Below, one piece after another: positions 12,201 to 23,334 of a stretch of DNA of 64,000 bases (the first letter of the stretch is position 1; each line of letters starts with the position of its first letter). A program made the translations under genes and the position numbers. The notes beneath the pieces are model-generated. The model was not told where the DNA came from. It saw only the letters and a program-made list of their open reading frames with translations, and searched no databases. Where the stretch lies: contig NW_001865051.1 in the NCBI RefSeq assembly GCF_000002865.3, forward strand, positions 430,066 to 494,065, written 5' to 3'. Source of the DNA: Monosiga brevicollis MX1 (taxonomy: Eukaryota > Opisthokonta > Choanoflagellata > Craspedida > Salpingoecidae).

Positions 12201-14204
12201 TGTGGTTGTTGTGGTGCTAAGGACTACGTTTGAGACGGCTGGGGCAGCGGAAAGAAGGGTCTCAAGAGTGGCACTGTCGTTCACGACGGAGGATTCGTTT
12301 AGCGTTATGGTGGCGGTGATGGCATAGGTAGCACTTGATTCAACACCAAAGGTGATGGCGCGGGGGCGTAGGAGATCGTGGCAGGTCTGCTGAGTGAGTG
12401 CCGCCAAAGTCATAGTGTCCTCCTCAGAGCCGCCATCAGCGTCCAGGCGCGTGGCTTGGAGGGTGGTGCGCATGGCACGGCATTGGTCGTTGTACAAGTT
12501 GCCCGTCAGGAGCGACAGGTCCCAGCCCACAACGGCTTGTCCCGACGTGGAGAGGGGCAGGACCGGTGTCAAGTCCAGAGACCAGTTGAAGGTCGCGAGC
12601 CGTGCTGCCAGCGACGTCGAGGGCCGAAAGTACTGCGCGCCAACAACCTCCACGACTGAAGTAGATGGGACCGGGGTGGTGGTGCTGGTGGCGTTGGGGT
12701 CGGGGTTGGTGGTCGAACTGGGGTCATCGTTGTCGGGGGCGGCGAGGCGAGTGGCGACGAGGCGCACCCAATAGCTATGGTCAGCCAGGGTAGGGGCTAC
12801 GAACTTACGAGCCACGTTGCACGGGTTTGCGTTGAGGGGCACTTCAAGAACGGTTGAGGTGTGAAGGCTCTCCAGCTCAAGGGTGTATGAGGCGTTGGCC
12901 AGAGTGGAGCAGTTATCAACGGTGAGCAGGACGCGACTCACGGACCCGTGGTCAAAAGTCAGATTGCCCGCTGGGGCGGCGTTCAGGTCACTCTCGACCA
13001 GGGTTGTGATGGGTGCGGGAATTGGAGGTGCATCGTCATCAAGGACCGCGCGTATGTGTATGGTGGCATTGGGCCACAGAGGAACGCTGAATGGGGTAAA
13101 GGGGGATGGCTCTTGGGGCAGGAGGACCGTGTAGAGACGGTCGCCGGCGGAGCTGTCGACGGTGATGTTGAAGGCCACGGGCAAGGCGCTAGGGAGGGAC
13201 GCGAGCATGGCTATTCGAGCTACGAGGGCATGGGGGGCCTGCGTGTTGCCACTTGCAAGCACGGGATGAGCGCCACGACCCAGGATCTGGACGTCGAGGT
13301 CAGGAAGCCGGTCAGGCCGGCTATGACAGACGGCATCCTGGGCCGCGACAGGGTCGTTGACTGGTGCACTGGGGTCAAATGCAAAGCTTTCGGTGCTTGC
13401 AAGACATGGAGCGAGAAGAACACAGGGTGAATCGAGGTCGGGGGAGGCTGAGAAGCCGGGCACACAAGGCTGGCAAATGGTATCTGCTTGCTGAGAGGCG
13501 GGGAGATATGGCTCGGTGCCGGCGGGGCACGGGGAGCCGGCTATGCAAGTCTGAAGGTCAGGGGTATATCGACCTGGGGGGCAGAGTGGGCACGTGACGG
13601 AGTCTGAGGCGTTGAGACAGGAAGCATTGACAAGGGCATTGGCGTCTGGGGTGGGATCGGGCGTCAAAACATTTTGTAGACGGATGGTGACGCTCGTGGC
13701 TCGCAGAGCGGCGTCGCAGGCGGCTGGATCAGCATCGCATTCGGGGCAGGAGCTGGCGACGGAGGCCGGGTTGAGGGTATATAGGACAAGGACCAGGGAT
13801 GCATTGGGTTCAGGATTGACGATGCCAGGGTCGACGAGCTGGAGGCGGATGGCACCGGTGGAGAGCCAGGTCCAGGTGTTGGGCAGCGTGGTAGGCTGAA
13901 AGGCGAGATGGGGAATAAAGGAGGTGTTGTCAAAGCGAAAGTAGCTGCAGGAGGGCAGCAGAAAAGTGACGTTGAGAGGCAGGCTGCTCAGGTCAACCAC
14001 AGTGTCAGCGCTTTGCTCCAGCCGCAGGTCAAGGTTGATGGTGCTGGTCGAGCTCTGGCCTCGTGCGGGCGCCAAGCATGAAAGGAGGAGGGTCAAGAGG
14101 AGCAGCGAGCACGCAACGAAGGAGAATGGTCTGGTATGAGGCGTCGGTCCGGTCGTGTGCCTCTGCAGCGCACGACGGGAGCGCGCAGCCCGGTCGTCGG
14201 GCAT
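3268..14204 (-). CDS. Receptor tyrosine kinase with Cys-rich region, FN3 array and intact kinase domain
   Basis: Single-pass receptor tyrosine kinase. The ATG at 14204 starts a protein with a signal peptide (hydrophobic SFVACSLLLLTLLLSCLAP), an N-glycosylation-rich ectodomain, a Cys-rich segment (CPLCPPGRYTPDLQTC onward) and about ten fibronectin-III domains. A Ser/Thr-rich mucin-like insert (about 6430-6840) interrupts the FN3 array. The TM helix (VIVGIVIPVVVVLIILAVLL) is followed by a basic stop-transfer run. Kinase exons are 5210-7510 (end), 4917-5083, 4809-4841, 4496-4677, 4357-4389, 4081-4229, 3797-3885, 3557-3685 and 3268-3440. They give GSGAFGEVW, VAVKML, HPN-LTLLGAVT, HRDIAARN, DFGMSRG, the activation-loop pair DDYYTA, RWTAPEAV and DVWSFGITMWEI, all in phase. 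Catalytic Lys, Asp and Asn are present, so an active Tyr kinase is expected. Splitting into two genes near 11.5 kb is possible but unlikely, because FN3 domains continue on both sides. I cannot assign a metazoan subfamily. Confidence 0.88.
6430..6840 (-). repeat. Ser/Thr-rich mucin-like insert inside the receptor FN3 array
   Basis: The minus-strand frame reads almost only Thr, Ser and Pro for roughly 130 residues, with a short break near a Gly-Gly-Ser-Thr-Ser stretch. It splits an FN3 domain between its early strands (ending near LLNYELYACPL) and its later strands (from LTGLHPNTLYAVGVRAINN). Such composition is typical of heavily O-glycosylated stalks (known for mucin-like domains, inferred here). 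The short codon repeats probably expand and contract by slippage. Confidence 0.7.
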
Positions 14205-16186
14205 GACGGCGGAGCCACCTGGCCAGCACCAGCGGTTGTGGGCGCAAACCAAACCGCCGCGTCAAGCTGCTGGCATCGAGGGTGGGATAGCTCAAACGGC
14301 CCGAGCCACGGCATGAACCAGACCGGGGTGCCGGGCGCAAGGGGTCTAGAGTGTCTAGAGTGCGATGAAGAATGTTATTTGGGGGTGGGGCTTGGTGCGC
14401 GATGAGATGGGATCGGGCGCTACAGGCACGGGTGAAGCGTGGCACTGGAAGGGCGTGCTGTCTTGACTGGGCAGAAGAAGCGGGTAGTCACACAAGTCGG
14501 CGCCAAGGGAGGCGCGCAGCAAACTAACAACAGAGTTTGCCGAAACCAAGCAAGGGCACGCGTGAAAGGAGGCGAGGGTGGGAGCGTGTATGCATGTGAT
14601 GACGGCGAGCTGTTATCGAATGGGCAGGTCAATAGCATTTATTGGTATTCTGGTGATCACGAGCCACGCACCGACTGGTTGTGAGACGAGGGCAGAGCCG
14701 TTCCAAAACGGCAGACCGAGCCTGTCTGTGACCGAGGTGGCCCTATCTGCGAGGCTGCACGCACGCTTCCTCGTCTGAGTGACCGACACAACTCGAGGAC
14801 TTGCTTGTTGCGTAGCAATGGCGCGGGTCGGGGGTGGTGGTGTCGTCCCAGCGATGACGACAGGAAGAAGAGAGAGGCACAGAGAGAGAGAGAGAGGGAC
14901 TGCATGCACGCTGCGATGAGCAAGGAAGCAGAACCGGTCTCGCTTCCAGAGCCGAAAAGAGAGAGAGAGAGAAGCACGATCGAGTTTCGAGTCGCCCACT
15001 GATCGAGAGAGAGAGAGAGAGAGAGACGCACGAGCGTACACACACACACACGACACGTTATGGTGTTGCAGGGGCAACATTCGGTCATCTGCATACATGC
15101 ACCTGGTATGCATGGGCAAGCGTATCCATTGTCAGATGTATTTGTCAGATTTATGAGCCCGACCAGAGTTACGTGTGCATGCCTTGTTGTTATGGTCCAC
15201 GACGACAACCCTTAACTGCAAAACTCCAATGTCAGACGATATCTGGATTGTGCTGTTTTCGTAGCAAGTTGTGTACTTATTGTAGATATGAATGAGTTCT
15301 CAGAACTAGTTTTTGTAGTGTAGTGTAGAGTTTCTGCGTGATACTGTGGTTCTTGTTGCAACGACACACAAGCACAACGGCTCCATGTCAGTGGGGGCAT
15401 AAGTAACCGCACCAACACAACACAACAGCTTCTTCAACTTCTTCAACCACCACTGCATCAAGTACAACGGGCTCGCCCTTGGTGGCCGCAGGAACGACCC
15501 GGGACTGTGGCAACAACTGTAGTTGTGGTCAATGGGGACCACTTTGTTTTATTTTTTTATTATTTTTTTTTGCGCCGTCACTCGCGTCAGTCGTCGCCGG
15601 GTGCTCGTTGCTGATCGCCTTGAAGTCTTGACTGTCGCGGTTTCTGCGGTCGTGATACCTGTGCTTGCGTTGGCGCCGCTCTCGGGTTTACGACGCTGCT
15701 CTTCCTGCTTGTGCATTCATTCGTCTTTTGCGATCCGCACACACACACAGAGCACAGGTCCCTCGGTCGCTGTTCAGACCCTTCTCCTCTCCTTGACTGT
15801 TCACGTTCAGCTCAGCCAGGTATGCTTGCGTGACGTCGGTCGCGGGGGGCGTAAGGGACCCACCCGGCATCGCAACGCTTCTGCAAACAGAGGCACATTT
15901 CCTGCCAGACAACCCATTTGGCTTGGCGTTGCCTGCATATGAAGCCGCAGCAAGAGCTGAGGACTCGCCCCTCGGTTTGCGTTGGGTCGATCTGCCACGC
16001 CACCGTCACCGCCACCGCCACACCTCACCCACCGCCCTCTCCTCAACCCGTGTTCTTGCGGCACAGACTTGACTGACCAAATCAGCCATTTAGCGCCGGT
16101 TCTGCACCCGGCATCGCCTTTTGCTTTGCCCCTCCCCAACCGGGGGTGGGCCACGCCACGCTCTCCTCTGCCTTGAGTCTCTCAAG
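14205..16186. other. Divergent intergenic region with GA and AC tracts
   Basis: This lies between the receptor kinase start (minus) and the BCAS3 start (plus), so it should carry both promoters. It contains GA-rich runs at about 14870-14905, 14960-14975 and 15004-15026, an AC run near 15040, and a poly-T stretch at about 15544-15572. No coding exon is convincing. Confidence 0.5.
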
Positions 16187-18074
16187 ATGGCAGACGATAC
16201 GCCCCGAATTGTCGCCCCGTCCGCCGTTCCGTACGTGGCAACACCCGCCCCCTTTGCTCATAGTGCCGGCATGATGTCCACTCACTTGACGTTCACCCAT
16301 CCTCGATTCAAACTCCCTTTTTAGACCAAAGTCCTACTTTCACAATGTAGTGGCATTGTTTCAACGCGTCGTACCAGACGGCCGCCAAAAGTCGCCTCCC
16401 CGCCGTGAGCCCGTTCGCTTCGTCAAGCTCCAAGAACTCATTGGTATGCTTCTTGCTTGCCCTGACAACCCCTCTTCGATCCGGAAATGCTGCCGATCAC
16501 CAACTCCTTGTTGCTGCTGATCTTCCCTTCTCTGTATGTTGGTCTCATCTAACATATCCCCCTGCATCGGCCTTGTAGTGCAAGGGCAGCGCCGCATCTA
16601 CATTATCGTGGCCTACCGTGTTGGTGCTCAAGTCTGGCTATTCGACGACAAAGGCGTACGTGGCTCGTCACCACCCTGCTCTGTTTGACAAGGCCTTGGT
16701 GGGATGACAGAGAAGAAAGGGGGAAAAAAAAAAACTCAAAAAAAGAAAGGCAAAAGAAGAGGCACACAGACACACTCGCACAACCTCGCCCTACCGCGGT
16801 CAATATAAACCTCACGTTTCCAATCTAATCACAGAACGCGCATGAGATCTTCTCCCTGACTGATGAAGTGGTGGACACGGCTTGCTTGCTACCGGATGCG
16901 GACGATGTGCTCAAGGCCCACGAGAGCGAGTTTCGCCCCCTCTTTATTCGCGCCCATGCAAGTTGCCTTGCTTCCACAGCGCAACATGCCACCTCGTACC
17001 TGAGATGTCTTTGCTGCGAGCCCTGCTTTACTCCAACCCGTGCCCTTAACTCACCCAGCGACCAAACCGGCGTCGTGCTCTCGCTGACTTAATCTACCAA
17101 CATAGGCCGATATGATTTACTTTCACTCTCTGGTTACCCATCAACCCATGGGCGCAGACATTCAGTGCAAGGAGCCCCCCCTTGCCCTCGCGGCCAATCG
17201 GCATGCCATCGCCATTGTACGCCCTCTCTGCGGCCCGCCGTCTTGTCTGTGCTCCAGGCTTGGCTGGGGCTATTTGTAGGAATGACCATTGTCAGGAATG
17301 ACCACCTTTGCTCCCCCCCCCCCACCNNNNNNNNNNNNNNNNNNNNNNNNNNNNNNNNNNNNNNNNNNNNNNNNNNCCCCTTTTTTTCCCCCCCCCCCCC
17401 CCCCCCTCGCCTCTAGATGTCCAAACACTTTGTCGAGCTTTACTCGGCCACGGACTTTGCACACATGGAAACATTCGACTGCGTAGCCCACCCGCCGTCT
17501 GCGCAGCGCACCGATCTCCACCTTGCCATCAGCGACCGGTTTCTGGCTTTTCCCTCCTCGGAACGTCCCACTGAGGTCCCTTTGACCATTTCGGAACTGG
17601 ACATGCAACCCACCCCCATGCAAACGGCTGCCAACCTGGCCGCTGAAACTGGCTCTCGTCTCATGCAGTGGGGCAACAGGGGCATGCAGCACGTGTCCAA
17701 ACTGGTCAATGGCGGACCTCGGGTTGCCCGTCCAGCTCATGTGAGTTTTTCCGCTAGCTGTTCTACTGGGCCCCATGTCGGATTCGTTCTCGCCGCTCTT
17801 TTTCATATTGGCCAGGCTGTTGAGCGCTGACACCCTCTCCTGCCATCCCTGCATCGACTTCCCTCAGGCGCGTACAGAGTCTGACTCTAACCACGACGTG
17901 ACAGGCATGATCAAGGTCGTTGACAGCAAAACGGGCCAACAGCTGGCTCTCTTCAAGGGCCACTACGGCGAAGTCAACGGATTGCGTTTTGATGAGAGCG
18001 GTACTCTTCTTGCCGTCTCTGACGTCCATGGAAATGACATTTACATTTATCAGCTGGGTACGCCTCTTCTTGGC

Positions 18075-18150
<76 letters not shown>

Positions 18151-21143
18151 AATTTCAGCCTGTTATCCCTTTCTCTCGGCCCTTGCCTCACGGATGTTTT
18201 GCCTTTCACACACTCATTGCCTGCTTTTAGCCCACTTGGCCATGGACGTTGAAGCACCCAGCCCCATTTATCGCCTAAACCGCGGTCTCACACCCGCGAT
18301 CATTCAGAATATGAGTTTTTCTGGCGATGGCCGCTGGATTGCCGTCGCTTCACAACGTGGGACTGTTCACCTCTTTCCCATCCATCCCAAGTGCGTGTCA
18401 TTGCTTGCCTTGAGGGGGATGTACAGGCGGAATCTTGCACGATGCGCAGCACAATCAGCCACGCCTCACCTGGCGGGGCCTTGCTTTGTTTGTCTTCTAG
18501 TGGCGGTCCCATTTCTAGAGACACGCACGTGAAGTCACAAGTTTCCAATGTTAGCCCTTTTCTTCTTTCTTCGGGCCTGCACGAGCTGCAGGGGCGACAC
18601 GCCGCCACCGAGACCATTCAAGCAAAAATCAAGCTTCGTTGCGCCGTGACCGATCCCGATGCAGAGCCCATGGCGCGCGATCTGGACGTTCCCGAGGCAA
18701 CTTCGACCAGCGGGGGACCCAAGGTTCGTGGTTCATTGTCAGCAGCATGCGGGGCATTGCGCATGCTTGTCCCTTATCACGCCCTTATATCTGGCCTCAT
18801 TCTCCCTGGGGCCCTTTGTTGCTTTCTTGCTCTGGCCCATGCAGCAAGCGCGGGCCGCCCACGCCATCTTGATGACCGCTTTTCAGCCGTCTTCCTTGAG
18901 TCGACAACGCCAGCTGGCACCCGCGTGGCAAGCGCCGGCCTCATCCCATTCGGAGCCCGGCGACTCATTTTCAATTCTGGCGTGCTCCCGCATTGCACGC
19001 TTGGGCGAGTTTCAGCTGCGCTGCTTTGCAGCCTCAGATAGCGAGGCAGTTCAGGTAGCCCCGGGCTCCAACCCGCATTCCCTCTCAAGCTCCCCCAGTA
19101 CGGATGCCGTGGCTTCCCTTGCTAGCAACCTTTTTGGAACCATGGGACATGTGGTTGATGGTATGCGTGGCTATCTCGGCCCCTCCTACCTTTCGCAAGA
19201 CGTGACCATCTCCGATGCCACGCCCAGGTCAGGCTCATGCTATCTAGCTTCTGATGGCCCCTTATACGCTTGCTGTGAGGCGGTCTGTTGGCTTGTTGGC
19301 TGATGTTCGTTGCTCATTTTTTTTGTCCCCTTTGGCTTGCAGAGACGGCATCAAGGTTTCGTATGTAGCCACTCGGCAATGGGACTGCTGCACCACGCCC
19401 ATGGTGCTGCCCGCGAAGAATTATCATGGAGAAGTTGTGGCGCTCATGAGCGGCGGTCGCGATGAGCATTTGCTCCGGGAAAAGCACCGCAATCCGGTCA
19501 CCCGTGCGCTCGAGAAGCGGTCAAGCAATCCACCGCACCGCCGCATCTGGATGGGCCCGCAGTTTGCTTTGAAGCGCTACGCAACCAACAAGCCCACGGA
19601 TGCTTCGTCTACTTCCGCGGATGCTGCTCCCGCGCCCGCACCGGAGCGCAGCCTCTTTATGCAAGAGTACAACTTCGTGCGCGCCCCTTTGGAGAAGGTT
19701 CAGTTTGCCAACGACAGCGACATGGCAGACGTGTGTTCCTCCTTGCAGTGCCGAGCTGAGCCTTTTTTTTCTCGGAGGGGTCAATTCTCTCTAGGTCTAA
19801 TTGGTGTCTTTTCGTTGTTTTTGATTAGGTCACGTGGACGTCACCGGACAACACAGACTATGGCACACCCAACCAATCCGTCCTCAACGAAATGCTTGCA
19901 GGTATGGCGTATTGTCGTGAGCGTGGCAGTCAGGGTGTGGGCGCTTTTGGTGCATCGGTAGGATCTTTTTTCTCATCTGATGACCTCGCTTGCTGGGCAC
20001 ACGCCTTGTGCATTGTAGCGATCACCGAGTCGGGGGCGCATTCGCGCGGAGACGATGGCTGGGGCAGTCTGACCTCATCACACATGCAGACATCCTCCTC
20101 ACACCGCCAGGGCACGGCAGCCGCGGCCCGACGCAAACCCAACTTTGCATCCAAGCCAAAGCCCAATCCGCGTGCACTACTGAGCTCCAGTTCTACTCCC
20201 ACTGATCTACCAAGCCGGCCAGGTGGGATCAATGGGTGCAGCGACGATCCGCTTTCGATTATGGGGCAGGGGAGGGAACCCAGATCTCACGTGGATCGCA
20301 GAGTATCGTTGCTGGCTCACAGAGTATCGTTGCTGGCTCACACTGTGTGTGCACTTTTGGTCACACCCTAGGTCGTGGCTCGCCTCCGGGGCGAGAGCGT
20401 TCATTCTCACGTGGCAGTTCGGATTCACTTCCGATGAACGTGGTACGTTCCGTGCCACCCTCTTTTGCAATGACAACAACGCTTCGGGCGGGCTGATCTG
20501 ACCTCCCGCGGGCTGATCTGACCTTCTGGCTGCCTTTTTTTGGGCTTACAGGGCTCTAGTCCAGCCATCAATGTGCGACGTTCGTCCCCCAATGTAAGCT
20601 GGATGAAAGCGGAAAGGCTCGAAGGCGGCAAGGCTCATCTCTGGATTCGTTTTCACACTGGCCCTATTCTCACTTGAGCATGCATTTCGGCTTGGTCGCT
20701 TTCCACTGACTTAGGGACAGCCCACGTTTCGGCTGGGCACATCACCCGAAAGCCCCTTGAGTCGTTCACCTGGTATGTTCTGTCTTTCATGCAAAATTCC
20801 TATCAGGCCTGTCTGTGGCAGTGGTGGGTTGTCTGTCCCTCGAGCTCACACCCGATGCCATCGATTGCCTTTGATGGTTTATTTCTGCACAGAGGGTCTA
20901 AGCACCTCGCCAACCAGCGGTCTGGGCGTGTTGCTGGGTGATGGTAAGGTTGCTAGAGAAAGGCAGTGCGATCCCAAATGCCGTCCTTTTATGCTAGCAC
21001 TCATCAGGGCATGCGGCTTGCGTCATGTTCGAATAGCCGATGCCGATGCGGCTGTGCCGCGGGTGCACTCTATTGTCTCACTCGAGAATCTTCAAGATGC
21101 CTTTCAGGAGGACGAGCCCATGTTTCGCATGGATCGCGAGTAG
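16187..21143 (+). CDS. BCAS3: BCAS3 homologue (WD40-like beta-propeller protein)
   Basis: Human BCAS3 is a beta-propeller protein linked to autophagosome formation sites (with PHAF1) and to cell motility. Here the ATG at 16187 opens a short exon (MADDTPRIVAPSAVP). It splices in phase to KSYFHNVVALFQRVVPDG, then REPVRFVKLQELI and YRVGAQVWLFDD. Further exons give VVDSKTGQQLALFKGHYGEV, NMSFSGDGRWIAVASQRGT and VHLFPIHP. The C-terminal region contains HRRIWMGPQFALKRY, nearly the human sequence HRRLWMGPQFQFK, which I take as diagnostic. Low-complexity Ser-rich exons follow, ending in FQEDEPMFRMDRE and TAG at 21143. One intron holds a 50-N assembly gap between poly-C runs and another a 69-base poly-A, so exons near 17.2-17.4 kb may be incomplete. 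A 21-bp in-frame duplication (20299-20340) doubles SQSIVAG. Exon joins after 19.9 kb are tentative. Confidence 0.83.
17327..17376. other. Assembly gap (50 N) between poly-C runs
   Basis: Fifty Ns lie inside a BCAS3 intron. Both flanks are C homopolymers (about 17312-17323 and 17388-17406), and a short GGAATGACCA repeat lies just left. Homopolymer-driven sequencing failure explains the gap; the true length is unknown. Confidence 0.95.
18079..18147. repeat. Poly-A tract in a BCAS3 intron
   Basis: About 69 uninterrupted A residues follow a GT donor and precede the next acceptor. No target-site duplication or retroelement body adjoins it, so slippage expansion is the simplest reading. Confidence 0.9.
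20299..20340 (+). repeat. 21-bp tandem duplication within BCAS3 coding sequence
   Basis: Two perfect adjacent copies of a 21-base unit starting CAGAGTATCGTT. The unit is a multiple of three and doubles Ser-Gln-Ser-Ile-Val-Ala-Gly in the Ser/Gly-rich tail without breaking the frame. Confidence 0.9.
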
Positions 21144-21249
21144 CCAAGCTTCCCATTCATGCTGCCTTTGGGTATCTTAACCACATCCCGACACTCTTCG
21201 AAATGTTCGTTCGTGGCCTACCAGGCTCAACCCGATGATTCGAAACAAG

Positions 21250-21255
21250 AATAAA
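21250..21255 (+). terminator. Candidate polyadenylation signal for BCAS3
   Basis: AATAAA lies about 107 bases after the BCAS3 stop in an A/T-rich segment. It is a plausible 3' processing signal, but choanoflagellate signals are not well defined and no transcript end is visible. Confidence 0.4.
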
Positions 21256-21532
21256 AAAGTTATTGCATGCATGTTTAAAATCAATAATTCATCTTTACCC
21301 TATTGATCGATTGATAAATTTCTGAGCCACGACAATGGGGCGGAACGATACATGCCGTCTAGTTCTTGAGTCAGTTGAGACGCATGGCTTTGGAAAGCAA
21401 AGTTGTAGTCCGTGACCCCCCCACCCCCAAAGTCAAGTGATTTGAAGCTACTTCCATCATCCAGGTGGGTAGCCGAGACAGACAGCAGCCCGACAGGGGG
21501 ATGACTTGTTGTGCAAGACGGTGCGCAACAGC

Positions 21533-22488
21533 TCAAGCATTGTGCTTGACACTTGAGGCCCCCGCGATACCCAGAGAGGTCATGTCCTGATCCAGTTCGG
21601 CATCTTGAACCAACATGAAGCGCGGGGTCAGTTTGCGCCGTGCAGCTCGCCGGTCGCTGATGTAGTTTTGCCCTCGCTTGCGCTCGTCTGCTATCGCAGA
21701 GTCTGCCATGGCAGCTGCTTCGACATCGTCCAGTATCGGGCCAAGGTGTCGAATGCCTAACAAGGAATACCTTTGTCGCCTGGGGTGTGTTGCAGCAAGG
21801 TGGGCCATGAAGCAAGAGTCAGACAGCAGGTGCACATGTTTTTCCGTGGCGATTCCGAAGATGAGTGCAAGGAGGCTTCAAAGGTGATATCTGGCTCGAG
21901 ACACGGACCGCTTGGTGAGCGCAAAGCGCGCTTGGTGCTGAATGTGTTGACGAAGCTGCTCAAGTTCTGCGGCAGGTACTGCAGCAGGTGCTGCGGCTGG
22001 CTCGTCCGGCGCCTGCGACGTGTGTCCTGATCCGCCAGAGTAGGACAGGTGGAATACATACAATGAGGAGCAGCGACACTCCAGAGCATGCTCGTCAATT
22101 GGCCCTGGAACGCAAGCAAAAGCAAAAGACACTGGCCACGAGCATGGGCGCTTGCCAAAGACTCACGGGTCAAATATGTGCGAAAGGCGTGAATATCGCG
22201 CAAGGTCATGAGCGCTCGGGTGGCTTGCGAAAAAGTCATGGGGAACCGCCGTGTTGTGCCCGAACGCGCTTTAGCCTGCGGTACACGTTTATTTACACAA
22301 GGCAAGGGTGATCCGGCACGGTGCCGTGAGCATCCCACGCTCCTGATGACCGGCATGCAGGCTCAATCCTAGCTGCACGTCGTACACACCTCGGCTTTGG
22401 CATGGCAATTGGTGACGTGGGCGCTCAAGCTGGAAGGTCGCACAGAGCGCCCACAATGGGGGCAAGCCCCTCGCGTACCCCCTGCCAT
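21533..22488 (-). CDS. Small C2HC zinc-finger protein, 190 residues
   Basis: I do not recognise an orthologue. Four exons join in phase: 22390-22488, 22167-22275, 21909-22026 and 21533-21779, 573 bases in total, starting ATG and ending TGA. Near the N-terminus ACPHCGRSVRPSSLSAHVTNC has C-x2-C-x11-H-x3-C spacing typical of C2HC fingers that bind one zinc. A helical stretch follows (FSQATRALMTLRDIHAFRTY), then an Ala/Pro linker, a heptad-like segment (AAELEQLRQHIQHQARFAL) and a C-terminal part rich in charged residues (ADSAIADERKRGQNYISDRR). The third intron uses a weak GTCCGT donor, accepted because phase and protein sequence continue cleanly. A further 3' exon toward 21300 is possible if the TGA at 21533 is spliced around. 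A role in nucleic-acid or protein binding is only family inference. Confidence 0.6.

Positions 22489-23334
<846 letters not shown>

Noticed and set aside
18079-18147. Poly-A tract as the tail of a retrotransposed copy
   Set aside because: No element body, target-site duplication or processed gene adjoins it, and it sits between two correct splice sites.
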